From an uncultured Ruminococcus sp. (GTDB lineage Bacteria; Bacillota; Clostridia; Oscillospirales; Acutalibacteraceae): a stretch of DNA of 64,000 bases. Below are positions 16,962-25,823 of the stretch, one piece after another (positions within the stretch are counted from its first letter, which is position 1; each line of letters begins with the position of its first letter). Position numbers and translations under genes: made by a program. The notes under the pieces were generated by a model. It saw only the letters and a list, made by a program, of their open reading frames with translations, did not search any database and was not told where the DNA came from. The stretch is from positions 1 to 64,000 of the forward strand of contig CACWNY010000003.1 in NCBI GenBank assembly GCA_902762375.1, read 5' to 3'.

Positions 16962-17022
16962 TACCTGTTCAGTCCGTTAAGGACTGAACAGGTATAGTTG
17001 ATGTCTGCCTGAACAGACATCA
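16962..17022 (+). promoter_or_regulatory. Tandem hairpins upstream of the Wadjet operon
   Basis: Hairpin 1 is a perfect 14-bp stem (TACCTGTTCAGTCC, loop GTTAA, 16962-16994). Hairpin 2 is a perfect 9-bp stem TGATGTCTG/CAGACATCA (16999-17022). CTGTTCAG in hairpin 1 is complementary to CTGAACAG both in its own 3' arm and in hairpin 2, so alternative pairings are possible. No U-tract follows either stem. It could be a terminator, attenuator or operator. Confidence 0.6.
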
Positions 17023-17057
17023 TAATTTTCGTGTAGAATAGAAAGAAAGTATGAAAC

Positions 17058-18548
17058 ATGGAACTGAATATAGATAAAATGAACGGTATTTCAGTAATTT
17101 CTTATCTGAATGCTCCCGAAGCGTTTTTGTATAGAACTATTATGCGGATACTGTACAGGGAAAAAGAATCTTACAATTCCCAGCTAAGTACTGATGATAT
17201 TTTTCTGAAACTCAAAAACTATGAAGAACATTCTACGGTGTCTTTGGAAAAACTGAAACTTGCTCTTTCACAACTGACTGCGTGGGGGTGTCTTTTGCCT
17301 ATGCAAGACCCCCGACGAGTAAAAACCATAGAAGAATATCAAAATAAAATCTACCGTTATTCCCTTACAGAAGAAGCGGTTATCGTGGAAAGAATGACCA
17401 TAGAACTTGAAAATATGTTTTCTGAGGGAACAACTCTTTCTTCTTCATTGTTGTCACGGATAGACAATGCGGTGAGTGACATACAGTTTGTTATTAATAC
17501 AAAATCCAATCAGGAACTCAATGAGTGGTGGAAAAATCTGAGGGAAGATTTCAAACGGCTGAGTACCAATTATTCCGACTATCTTCACTCTTTCTGTTCG
17601 GTGAAAGGAGAAAAATTAATCAGTTCTGTAGAATTTCTGATACACAAGGATAAATTCATTGACTATCTGCGTAATTTCATTACGCAACTGCAACGATATT
17701 CCGTCAAAATTGAAAACAATCTCAAAAAGCTTTCTTCTGAAAGAAAAGCCAGACTGCTTGAAAGAATAGTTGAAAGTGAACAGGAAATTCCACGCACTAA
17801 TTATACTGATACACAAAACAATGAAGAAGTAAAAAATAAAATATACACGGACTGGAACTCTTTGTATCAATGGTTTGTTTCCGAAAGTGGTAGGGAATCG
17901 GTGTGTAATAATGCGATGGAATATACCAACGATATTATCAGAAAAATGGTCAACAATGCTGTGTTGCTGATGGAGTTGCAGAGTTCGGGAATCAGCAAAA
18001 AACATGAATATCAGAAATATATGCAGATGTTTGCGGATTGTCAGAATATTGACGAAGCTCATTGTCTTTCAGCACATGTTTTCGGGGTAATGGAAGTATC
18101 GCACTATAAATACAATGCGGAAAAAGAAACAGACAGCATTTTTAAAAATGCCTGCGATGTTGCTCCGCAGATGTTTGTTATCAAGCCTGTGACCCGAAAA
18201 TACAAACCTCGTATAAAAACAGACGGTGTTGTTTTGCGGACATGGGAAAAAGAAATTTATCGTAAAAAACGGTTTGAGAAAACTGAACATGAAAGACAAA
18301 TGATAGAACAATATATTGTTAATAATCAGTTGTGTGTTGATACACTTAAAGGTGATAATATTCCCCGACAGATAAGAATAACTCTCCTGAAATGGATTAC
18401 CTCTGCTATGCAGAACCGTTCAAGAACAGGGATTACCGATTTCGGCAGAAAATTCCGAATGATAACCTCTGACCGATATGTTACTGTGAATTTTGATGAT
18501 GGTTCGTTGTTTATGCCGTCCTATACATTTGCCTTCGGGGAGGACTGA
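17058..18548 (+). CDS. jetA: Wadjet anti-plasmid system protein JetA
   Basis: A 496-residue kleisin-type (MukF-like) subunit of the Wadjet SMC complex. The N-terminus (GISVISYLNAPEAFLYRTIMR) fits the winged-helix start of the DUF5716/JetA family; the middle is helical and the C-terminus is predicted to bind the SMC heads. In Wadjet, JetA with JetB bridges the JetC dimer, which extrudes DNA and licenses cleavage of small closed circles by JetD. The family assignment rests on sequence feel plus the fixed four-gene order; it points away from the type I proteins (DUF3375), but the subtype is not certain. The stop is 4 bp before jetB. Confidence 0.85.
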   Translation: MELNIDKMNGISVISYLNAPEAFLYRTIMRILYREKESYNSQLSTDDIFLKLKNYEEHSTVSLEKLKLALSQLTAWGCLLPMQDPRRVKTIEEYQNKIYRYSLTEEAVIVERMTIELENMFSEGTTLSSSLLSRIDNAVSDIQFVINTKSNQELNEWWKNLREDFKRLSTNYSDYLHSFCSVKGEKLISSVEFLIHKDKFIDYLRNFITQLQRYSVKIENNLKKLSSERKARLLERIVESEQEIPRTNYTDTQNNEEVKNKIYTDWNSLYQWFVSESGRESVCNNAMEYTNDIIRKMVNNAVLLMELQSSGISKKHEYQKYMQMFADCQNIDEAHCLSAHVFGVMEVSHYKYNAEKETDSIFKNACDVAPQMFVIKPVTRKYKPRIKTDGVVLRTWEKEIYRKKRFEKTEHERQMIEQYIVNNQLCVDTLKGDNIPRQIRITLLKWITSAMQNRSRTGITDFGRKFRMITSDRYVTVNFDDGSLFMPSYTFAFGED

Positions 18549-18552
18549 CAGA

Positions 18553-19683
18553 ATGAAAGAATTTACCGAACTGCTGGAACATTTCTGGTTTGTTAAAGAC
18601 AATGACAGCACCGATTATTTCCGTATAAGACGTGCTGTTGATGATAAGACAAAACGATTTCTTAATGAATCTGTGGGTTGGAATATAATTGTCAACCACA
18701 AAATTGTCAAGCTCGAAAAAATTCCTGCCAAAGCCTATCCTTTTATGGGAATACAGTCTTTTGACGACAAAAAAGACTATTGCCTGTTCTGTGCATTGCT
18801 GATATTTCTTGACGGCAAAATGGAAAGCGAACAGTTTCTGCTTACGGAAATGATTGAAAGTATGGAAAAGATTATCGGTAATGTCATTGATGTTGACTTT
18901 ACTCGATTCACCGACAGAAAATCACTGGTAAAAGTGTTGAAATTCGCACAGAATATGTCTTTGATTGTCATATCAGACGGAACGATTGACAATCTCGAAA
19001 GTGACCGTAACAAACAAATTCTTTATGAAAATACAGGACTTTGTGCTTATTTCAGTGTTAATCACAGCAAAGATATTTTCCATTTTCAAAATTACCGTGA
19101 TTTTGAAAATCAGACAGATATGTACCTTGATAACGATACAGGTTATGCCAGAACAAACAGAGTTTACCGTAAATTGTTGTTACAGCCTGCTGTGTATTGG
19201 GAAAGTAAAAATGACACCGACAGTATCTATCTGAAAAATCAGCGTAAATCCATTGAAAAAAATCTTAACCATTATCTGGACGGAAGACTGGATATCCATA
19301 ACGGGTGTGCCTTTTATCTGTTGGACGAAGACCATACTTTTGGAAAAGTTCACCCATCTGAAAGTATGCTTTCAGGTTTTGCCACAATGGTATGTGCCGA
19401 ACTGAGAAACACCTATGCTCATTTTCTGCCGTATAACGATACACACAAATATTATCTTGAAAAAACAACCTTTGACCACATTCTGCTGGAATGTAAGAAA
19501 AAATTTGAGAGTGGTCTGGGCAAACAACTTAGAGAACTCAGTGATGACAAATTTACCGCCCTTGTTACCGACTATTTTTGTGACTGGCAGTTTCTTGAAA
19601 AGACAAATAACGGCTATTTTGTTTGTGACGGTATTTATAAGACGGCAGGAAAATTCCCTGAAGATTATCAACTTTCAGATTAA
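18553..19683 (+). CDS. jetB: Wadjet system protein JetB
   Basis: A 376-residue MukE-like (KITE) accessory subunit, expected to bind the JetA kleisin. It shows no enzymatic motif. ATG 18553 is chosen because GGGGAGGA inside the end of jetA is 8-10 nt upstream; reading further upstream would overlap jetA by 60 nt. The TAA stop is part of the first hairpin of a MITE dimer that fills the 264-bp gap to jetC, an unusual interruption in an otherwise tight operon. Confidence 0.83.
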   Translation: MKEFTELLEHFWFVKDNDSTDYFRIRRAVDDKTKRFLNESVGWNIIVNHKIVKLEKIPAKAYPFMGIQSFDDKKDYCLFCALLIFLDGKMESEQFLLTEMIESMEKIIGNVIDVDFTRFTDRKSLVKVLKFAQNMSLIVISDGTIDNLESDRNKQILYENTGLCAYFSVNHSKDIFHFQNYRDFENQTDMYLDNDTGYARTNRVYRKLLLQPAVYWESKNDTDSIYLKNQRKSIEKNLNHYLDGRLDIHNGCAFYLLDEDHTFGKVHPSESMLSGFATMVCAELRNTYAHFLPYNDTHKYYLEKTTFDHILLECKKKFESGLGKQLRELSDDKFTALVTDYFCDWQFLEKTNNGYFVCDGIYKTAGKFPEDYQLSD

Positions 19684-19918
19684 AGAGCTTCGCCCTTTAA
19701 AATCCCACAAGGGGCTGCCGCCCCTTGACCCCGCCCACTTTTTTGAAAAAAAGTGGACAAAAAACTTTTATGGCTCACTTCGTTCGGAATGATTATCTAA
19801 GGTATAGCTATGACAATTAAAAGTTTTTGTCGAACTTTTTTCAAAATTTTTTCAAAAAGTTCGTGGGGTTCAGGGGCAAAGCCCCTGATGGGATTTTTAA
19901 GGGCGAAGCCCTTAAACT
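19681..19918. repeat. MITE family dimer, copy 8, inside the Wadjet operon
   Basis: Forward part with CCCAC...GTGG hairpin, a junction in the opposite orientation (GGCTCACTTCGTTCGGAATGATT), then TATAGCTATGACAATTAAAAG and an inverted part with CGAAC...GTTCG hairpin. It separates jetB from jetC and overlaps the jetB stop codon. Confidence 0.86.
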
Positions 19919-19947
19919 TATCTGACAAAAAAGGAGCAGAAAAAACT

Positions 19948-22900
19948 ATGGAACGCTGGCAAATGAACAGATTTGGATTTGTCAATTTCTGGGTATATGA
20001 TGTGGAAGAATTTACACCTGAAAACGGCAAAATATTGCTTAGAGGGTCGAACGGTTCAGGAAAATCCATTACGACACAAAGTTTTATTCCCTATATTCTT
20101 GACGGTGACAGGCAACCTTCCAGACTTGACCCTTTCGGCAGTCGTGACAGAAAAATGGAATTCTATCTCATAGGCGACAAGGACAGTGGTAAGGACGAAA
20201 GTACAGGCTACATATGGATGGAATTTGTCAAACCTGATGGGCAACAGTACCGCACTATCGGTATAGGACTTCATGCCAAAAGAGGCAGAAATATGAATAC
20301 ATGGGGTTTCTGTCTTATGGACGGCAGAAGAATAGGTATGGATTTTTCCCTCTACAAAGCTGTAGGCAGTACCATTATTCCTCATGATGCAAGAACATTG
20401 AAAAAAAATCTTGGTGAACAGAATATCTTTACCGACAAGACCAGCGACTACAAACTTATGGTAGCCGATAAGATTTTCGGTATTCCCAAAGAGAGAATTG
20501 ACGATTTTGACCAGCTGACCAACATTCTGATTAAAACCCGTTCGTCAAAGTTGGCATCAAAAGAAAATCTCAGACCTACACAATTATATGCTATCCTTAA
20601 CGAGTCATTACAGACACTTTCTGATTACGATTTGCACCCTATGGCAGATGCCATGAGTAAAATTGAAGATGCTCACAACAAAATCGAAATTGCTGTACAG
20701 GCACTGGGTGAAGCAAAATATATTGCTGATGAATATGACCGTTATAACCGTTATATGCTGTGGCTGAAAGCTGTCAGATATCTGAAAAAATATAAGGAAT
20801 GTCGCAAAACGCAGAGTGAAGCGGACAGCACAAAAAAGGAAATACAACATATACAAGACGAAATCCAACAATATGCCCGACAGTCGGAAACTATACAGCA
20901 AACGATGGACAATCTGCATATTGAACTGGATAATCTGGATATTAGCGACATTCAAGAGCAACTCAAAAAGAAGGAAGAAACAGAACGCTATTTATTGCAG
21001 ACGCAGAAAAACAGCCGTGACAAACAACAGCGTATGGAAGAGAAAACAAAAATTCTCACGCAAAAGTACGGACAGTACAAGAAATACAACACGGTATTGG
21101 AAAAGAAACAAGCTGAAATTTCCCGTTTGCTGGAAGAAATGACTTGCTATCAACAACATCATTTTCCTTTTTACGATGTTTTTCTTGCCACTTTGCAAAG
21201 CGAAGAAGTATTACCACATGAATCCTATAAAAAAGAATATCAATGTTTTCAGGAAAAAATCCGAAAAGCTTCATATACCATACGACAATATGAAGTGCAA
21301 CATGAAGTATATGATAAATCACAGGAAAAACTTGCACAGTTACAGTATCTTTACCAACAAGCAGAACTTTCTCTTCAGGAAGTAACTGAAGTACTCGATA
21401 ATCAGAAAAATGAAATGATAGAACGGCTATATATTTCCGTAAAGAAAAACACGCAGTACATTATTGATGATGTTACTCTGAAACAAGCAGAATATCTGAT
21501 AACGCATTATGAGTCGCAGGGTTCGGCAAATGAATATAATCGTCTTTTAGCAGAAAGTAAAATGTCCCTTATGGTTAAACAGGAAACTTTACTTTGGAAA
21601 TTAAAACAGGAAAAAAAGAATATTCAGGAAAAGTTAAACGAGATTAATCGCCATCTGGCACAACTTAGAAATATGACTGACCCTGTTCCTGAAAGGTCAG
21701 CAAAAGTCACGGAAGCACGAAAAGCATTACAGGAAAATGGGATTGATTTTTATTCTTTTTACGAATGTATTGATTTTAAAGAAAGTATACCGCAAGAAAC
21801 AAGAGCCTTGATAGAAGCACAGATTACCGATATGGGATTGCTGGACGCTTTGGTTATTCCCGATAATCAGAAAGAAAAAGCAATGGCAGTTCTTTCCCGA
21901 TTTTCCGACAGTTATCTTATTCCTGATGAGTCAGATGAAAAACATGACAATACCTGTTTTGAAATTGTCATACCGAAAAGTGACTTTTCTGATGTAACAA
22001 AAAGAATTTTATCCGCATTTGCGAATAAAGTCAGCATTTCATCAGAGGGATATTATCGGAACGGTATTCTTTCAGGTCACAGTGTTGCCGAAAAAGATGT
22101 TTGCTTTATTGGTGCGGAAAACCGAAAAAAATATCGTCAGCAACAGATTGATTTGTTGGAACAACAGTACAATGAAATAAAGATATTGTATGATGAATGT
22201 GAAAGTAAAATTATCGCTGTCGCTGACAAAAAACGGACTTTGGAACAGGAATTTGACAAAACAAGTGATATTTCCGACCTCAATACAGCAGTCAATCTGG
22301 TTTCTGAAAGTCAAAGAAATCTGGATAATGCCCTGAAAAATTTCAGAGAGCAAGAAAGTATTTGTGGCAGACAGAAAACAAAACTCAGTGAATTATATCA
22401 GAAAAGGGAAGAAGTATGTCTGGAGTTTCCAAATTGTGAAAAAACAGTCCGTTTCTTTGAACGACTACTGACAGATACGGAAAATTATATTCAGCTTTTG
22501 CTGGACAGTATTGTCTGTATCAAAGAAAAAGGCAATGCGGAACAACTGTGCAGAAATATCAGGGAACAGATTGAACAGGCGGAAAATGACAAAAATCAGT
22601 TTGGCAAAGAACTTGATGAACTTGAAAACAGAATGGCACAGTATCGTTTAACAATAACATTATGTGACCAGTTTCTGAACGCTCCCGAAAATATCGACAG
22701 AAGTCACAGGATTGATGACATTCGACAACAACTTATTCTGTTGGAAAAGGACAAGAAAAATTCTGATGATAACATTGTACGCTTCAAAGAAAGAATAACG
22801 CACATTCAAGACAATTTGACAAAAATTCAGCAAAATTTACAGACGATTGCCGAACAGGAAAAATTACTGGCAGAATATTTCAGCGAAGAACTGGAACTCG

Positions 22901-23988
22901 GGTTCGTTATGTCAAAGGAAAATAAAACGCTGAAAGATTGTGCTGAAAAATCGGTGTTGCTTGTCAGTGCAGGAGATGATAGAAAAAGTATCAATGATAT
23001 TTCACAAAGGTTGTTTGATTGCTACCGAAAACATGCCAATATTCTTTCGGCGGACTATAAACCGCTTTATGGCAGTTTTTTTGAAAATCCCGATGCGGAA
23101 ACTGTCCGTTCAAGAGTGAAGATTACGCTTGTCTGGCAGTCCAGAGCAGTTTCCCCGACAGATTTCAAAAACGCACTGGAAAATTCTGTAGAACATGATA
23201 AGCTGTTACTTCGGACAGAAGAAGAAAATATGTTCAAGGATATTTTACTCAATACCATCAGTAAAAAACTTTCCCGAAGAATACGGGAAAGTAATGAGTG
23301 GGTAAAATCCATGTGTGATATGATGTCAGAAATCAGGACATCTATGGGACTGACATTCCGATTAGTATGGACTCCCAAAAGAGATATGGGAAAAAATGAA
23401 CTCAGATTTGATGAACTGAACAAATTACTCAGCAAGGATAAACAATGGATTAATGCCAATGATATTGAAAAACTGACAAAACATTTTCGCAGTAAGATAG
23501 AATATGAACGCAAAAAGCGTGAAGAACTGGGCGAAGATATCAACTATGCGGATATCATTAAAGATGTGCTGGATTTTCGCAACTGGTTTGAGTTCGTGTT
23601 GAAGTACAAGGACCCTAAAATGAAAGAATTTAAAGAATTGACAAACAGTCGTTTCAATACATTCAGTGGAGGGGAAAGAGCATTGTCGTTATATATACCG
23701 CTTTTTACAGCCGTATCGGCACAGTACGAAAAGGCTGGTGAACAAGCACCGAAAATTCTTGCCCTTGACGAGGCTTTCGCAGGTGTAGATGATAACAACA
23801 TCAGTGAAATGTTTGCGTTGCTGGAAAAACTGAAATTTGGTTATATTGTCAATTCACAGGCATTGTGGGGCTGTTACGACAGTGTTTCTGCACTGGAAAT
23901 TGCCGAACTTTTTCACGACAAGGACAGCGACTTTATTACGGTGATAAAGTACAAGTGGAACGGCAAACAGAAAATACTTCAGGTTTAA
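19948..23988 (+). CDS. jetC: Wadjet SMC ATPase JetC
   Basis: A 1346-residue SMC/MukB-like ATPase. Walker A GSNGSGKS is at residues 33-40; two long coiled-coil arms surround a central globular hinge-like part near 600-750; the C-terminal head carries the ABC signature FSGGERALS (about 1240) and Walker B ILALDEAFAGVDD. It is the motor that extrudes DNA loops in Wadjet. ATG 19948 follows AAGGAG by 9-10 nt and matches the family start MERWQMNRFGFVNFW; codons further upstream in frame come from the MITE. Ends 60 bp before jetD. Confidence 0.94.
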   Translation: MERWQMNRFGFVNFWVYDVEEFTPENGKILLRGSNGSGKSITTQSFIPYILDGDRQPSRLDPFGSRDRKMEFYLIGDKDSGKDESTGYIWMEFVKPDGQQYRTIGIGLHAKRGRNMNTWGFCLMDGRRIGMDFSLYKAVGSTIIPHDARTLKKNLGEQNIFTDKTSDYKLMVADKIFGIPKERIDDFDQLTNILIKTRSSKLASKENLRPTQLYAILNESLQTLSDYDLHPMADAMSKIEDAHNKIEIAVQALGEAKYIADEYDRYNRYMLWLKAVRYLKKYKECRKTQSEADSTKKEIQHIQDEIQQYARQSETIQQTMDNLHIELDNLDISDIQEQLKKKEETERYLLQTQKNSRDKQQRMEEKTKILTQKYGQYKKYNTVLEKKQAEISRLLEEMTCYQQHHFPFYDVFLATLQSEEVLPHESYKKEYQCFQEKIRKASYTIRQYEVQHEVYDKSQEKLAQLQYLYQQAELSLQEVTEVLDNQKNEMIERLYISVKKNTQYIIDDVTLKQAEYLITHYESQGSANEYNRLLAESKMSLMVKQETLLWKLKQEKKNIQEKLNEINRHLAQLRNMTDPVPERSAKVTEARKALQENGIDFYSFYECIDFKESIPQETRALIEAQITDMGLLDALVIPDNQKEKAMAVLSRFSDSYLIPDESDEKHDNTCFEIVIPKSDFSDVTKRILSAFANKVSISSEGYYRNGILSGHSVAEKDVCFIGAENRKKYRQQQIDLLEQQYNEIKILYDECESKIIAVADKKRTLEQEFDKTSDISDLNTAVNLVSESQRNLDNALKNFREQESICGRQKTKLSELYQKREEVCLEFPNCEKTVRFFERLLTDTENYIQLLLDSIVCIKEKGNAEQLCRNIREQIEQAENDKNQFGKELDELENRMAQYRLTITLCDQFLNAPENIDRSHRIDDIRQQLILLEKDKKNSDDNIVRFKERITHIQDNLTKIQQNLQTIAEQEKLLAEYFSEELELGFVMSKENKTLKDCAEKSVLLVSAGDDRKSINDISQRLFDCYRKHANILSADYKPLYGSFFENPDAETVRSRVKITLVWQSRAVSPTDFKNALENSVEHDKLLLRTEEENMFKDILLNTISKKLSRRIRESNEWVKSMCDMMSEIRTSMGLTFRLVWTPKRDMGKNELRFDELNKLLSKDKQWINANDIEKLTKHFRSKIEYERKKREELGEDINYADIIKDVLDFRNWFEFVLKYKDPKMKEFKELTNSRFNTFSGGERALSLYIPLFTAVSAQYEKAGEQAPKILALDEAFAGVDDNNISEMFALLEKLKFGYIVNSQALWGCYDSVSALEIAELFHDKDSDFITVIKYKWNGKQKILQV

Positions 23989-24048
23989 TCTGAAGTATTT
24001 TCTGATGTTTTGTGGCTGATATTCTTATCAAATAACAGGAGAAGACTT

Positions 24049-25356
24049 ATGACAGATACAGAACAACTGGTAAAAATTTTTCAGTCAGACAAACGGTTTT
24101 CCCGCATTATGGATAAATTGAGGGGAAAATATCAGTCTTACGGAGAACATAAGGGAAACATCACTTTGAAAGATGCTACTGTTGATGAGTGTGAAGCATT
24201 GAACTGTTTTATTTTACCCAAGAAATATTTCAAAGCACCTGTTATTACTTTCAGCGTGAAAGCCTTTGAGGAGGCTATACATCATACGCCATATCCTCAT
24301 ACTACACTGAAATCTGTGCTGGAAAGCTATTATCACGAAAAAATATATACTTCATCAGAGAAAAACAGTCTGGAACAGAAACAATTACAGGAATTTATTG
24401 ACAGAATGAAAGAAAAATACAGTACTGACTGTTGTGCAGAGTGGCTTTGTTATATGTCAGATACGAAAAAGAACGGCTATCCGATTTTTATCCATGAGTA
24501 TAAAGCAGATAACCGTAATGCAGAAATTTTGATGGATAATATTTGTCAGGCGATAAATTCAAGATATGCAAACGATTTTGAACCGATACAGTTGGCGGTG
24601 TTGAGTGCTGAAATCACAGGCAATTCGCATTATTTTGACTTTGAGAACAGTCAGGGAAAACTATTACTTTATGCCATAGCATTCTACAGAGAAAAAGCGG
24701 ATTTCCGAACTGTCGAGGACAGATTGTGGCTTTATGATTCTTTCGGAATAGAAACCAACAGTATTTCAGGAACGGTGGCTGTTTTCGGAATATGGTTTTT
24801 TGATGACACAGGAAAAGAACAAACATATCTGAATGGTTTTGCTAAAGCTAAAGAACCGTTGCTTTTGTGTGACAGAAATATGAAAAATATTGTCAGATGT
24901 CAAAGTGAAAATCATATTGTCTATGCGGTTGAAAATCCGTCAGTATTTTCGATACTGACAGATTATTTTTCAGAAAAAGCTATACATTGTGGGATTATCT
25001 GTACATTCGGACAGATAAAAGCTGTAGGAATGAAACTGATTGGTAAATTGATAGAAAATGACTGTACCGTTTATTATGCGGGAGATTTTGACCCTGAAGG
25101 CTTACAGATTGCTGACAAACTGATAACAAAATTTCCAAAAGGAAAAATCATTGCATGGCGAATGGCAGTAACAGATTACATCAGTATTAAAAAGAATACA
25201 GATATTCTTAATACCAGAAGACTTTCACTGCTTGATAAAATTATCGATGAAAGACTTTATGAAACAGCAATGTTGATTAAAGAGGAAAAAGTAAGTGCCT
25301 ATCAGGAATTACTGGCGGAAACAATGGCAGAAGATATCAGAAAACACAATTCATAA
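24049..25356 (+). CDS. jetD: Wadjet nuclease JetD (TOPRIM, DUF2220)
   Basis: A 435-residue topoisomerase-like subunit. The C-terminal TOPRIM fold shows the conserved Glu in AVENPSVF, then GDFDPEGLQIADKL with the DxDxEG metal site; the N-terminal half is the DUF3322-like arm. In Wadjet this subunit makes the double-strand cut in circular DNA after loop extrusion stalls. ACAGGAGAAG lies 5-6 nt before ATG 24049. All catalytic residues appear intact, so the system is probably functional. Confidence 0.93.
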   Translation: MTDTEQLVKIFQSDKRFSRIMDKLRGKYQSYGEHKGNITLKDATVDECEALNCFILPKKYFKAPVITFSVKAFEEAIHHTPYPHTTLKSVLESYYHEKIYTSSEKNSLEQKQLQEFIDRMKEKYSTDCCAEWLCYMSDTKKNGYPIFIHEYKADNRNAEILMDNICQAINSRYANDFEPIQLAVLSAEITGNSHYFDFENSQGKLLLYAIAFYREKADFRTVEDRLWLYDSFGIETNSISGTVAVFGIWFFDDTGKEQTYLNGFAKAKEPLLLCDRNMKNIVRCQSENHIVYAVENPSVFSILTDYFSEKAIHCGIICTFGQIKAVGMKLIGKLIENDCTVYYAGDFDPEGLQIADKLITKFPKGKIIAWRMAVTDYISIKKNTDILNTRRLSLLDKIIDERLYETAMLIKEEKVSAYQELLAETMAEDIRKHNS

Positions 25357-25434
25357 TGACACACTTTTTTACTGAAAATAGCACAAGTTTCCTAAATTGC
25401 GAATTGTTGTTTGATTTTCAAACAATGCAAAAAT

Positions 25435-25621
25435 TTCTACCTGTGCGGTTGGAATGATATTCCCATTGTATAGCTGTGACAATTAAAAGTTTTGTCCACT
25501 TTTTCAAAAGTGGTGGGGTCAAGGGGCAAAGCCCCTTGTCTTAAACTCATCAAAATTCAAACAAAATTTGCGTAAGCAAATTTTGACAGTAACTATCTGA
25601 TTTTCAACCGCACAGGTAGAA
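25435..25621 (-). repeat. MITE family copy 9, complete with perfect terminal inverted repeats
   Basis: TTCTACCTGTGCGGTTG (25435-25451) is exactly inverted at 25605-25621. In between are GTGACAATTAAAAG, CCACTTTTTCAAAAGTGG, AAGGGGCAAAGCCCCTT and the AT hairpin AAAATTTGCGTAAGCAAATTTT; the AAGGGC hairpin is deleted. 187 bp in total. The remainder of the 25357-25823 gap holds only the terminator below. Confidence 0.93.
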
Positions 25622-25637
25622 CAAACCTGATATTTTT

Positions 25638-25665
25638 GAGAGGTCGATTTCCGACCTCTTTTTTT
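25638..25665 (+). terminator. Terminator downstream of jetD and the MITE
   Basis: AGAGGTCG, loop ATTTC, CGACCTCT followed by TTTTTT. It is the first clear intrinsic terminator after the Wadjet operon. Confidence 0.85.
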
Positions 25666-25823
25666 GTTATTAACGCAGGATTATCTGGCGGTTACTGTGT
25701 ATACGATACAGATGTATTTTATTCACTAAAGCAAAAAAATGCCCATAAAAGGACATTTTTTGGGTATAAAAAAGAATTTAACAGAGATATCCCTCAAAAA
25801 ACAATATTTCAGGAAGTGGTAAG

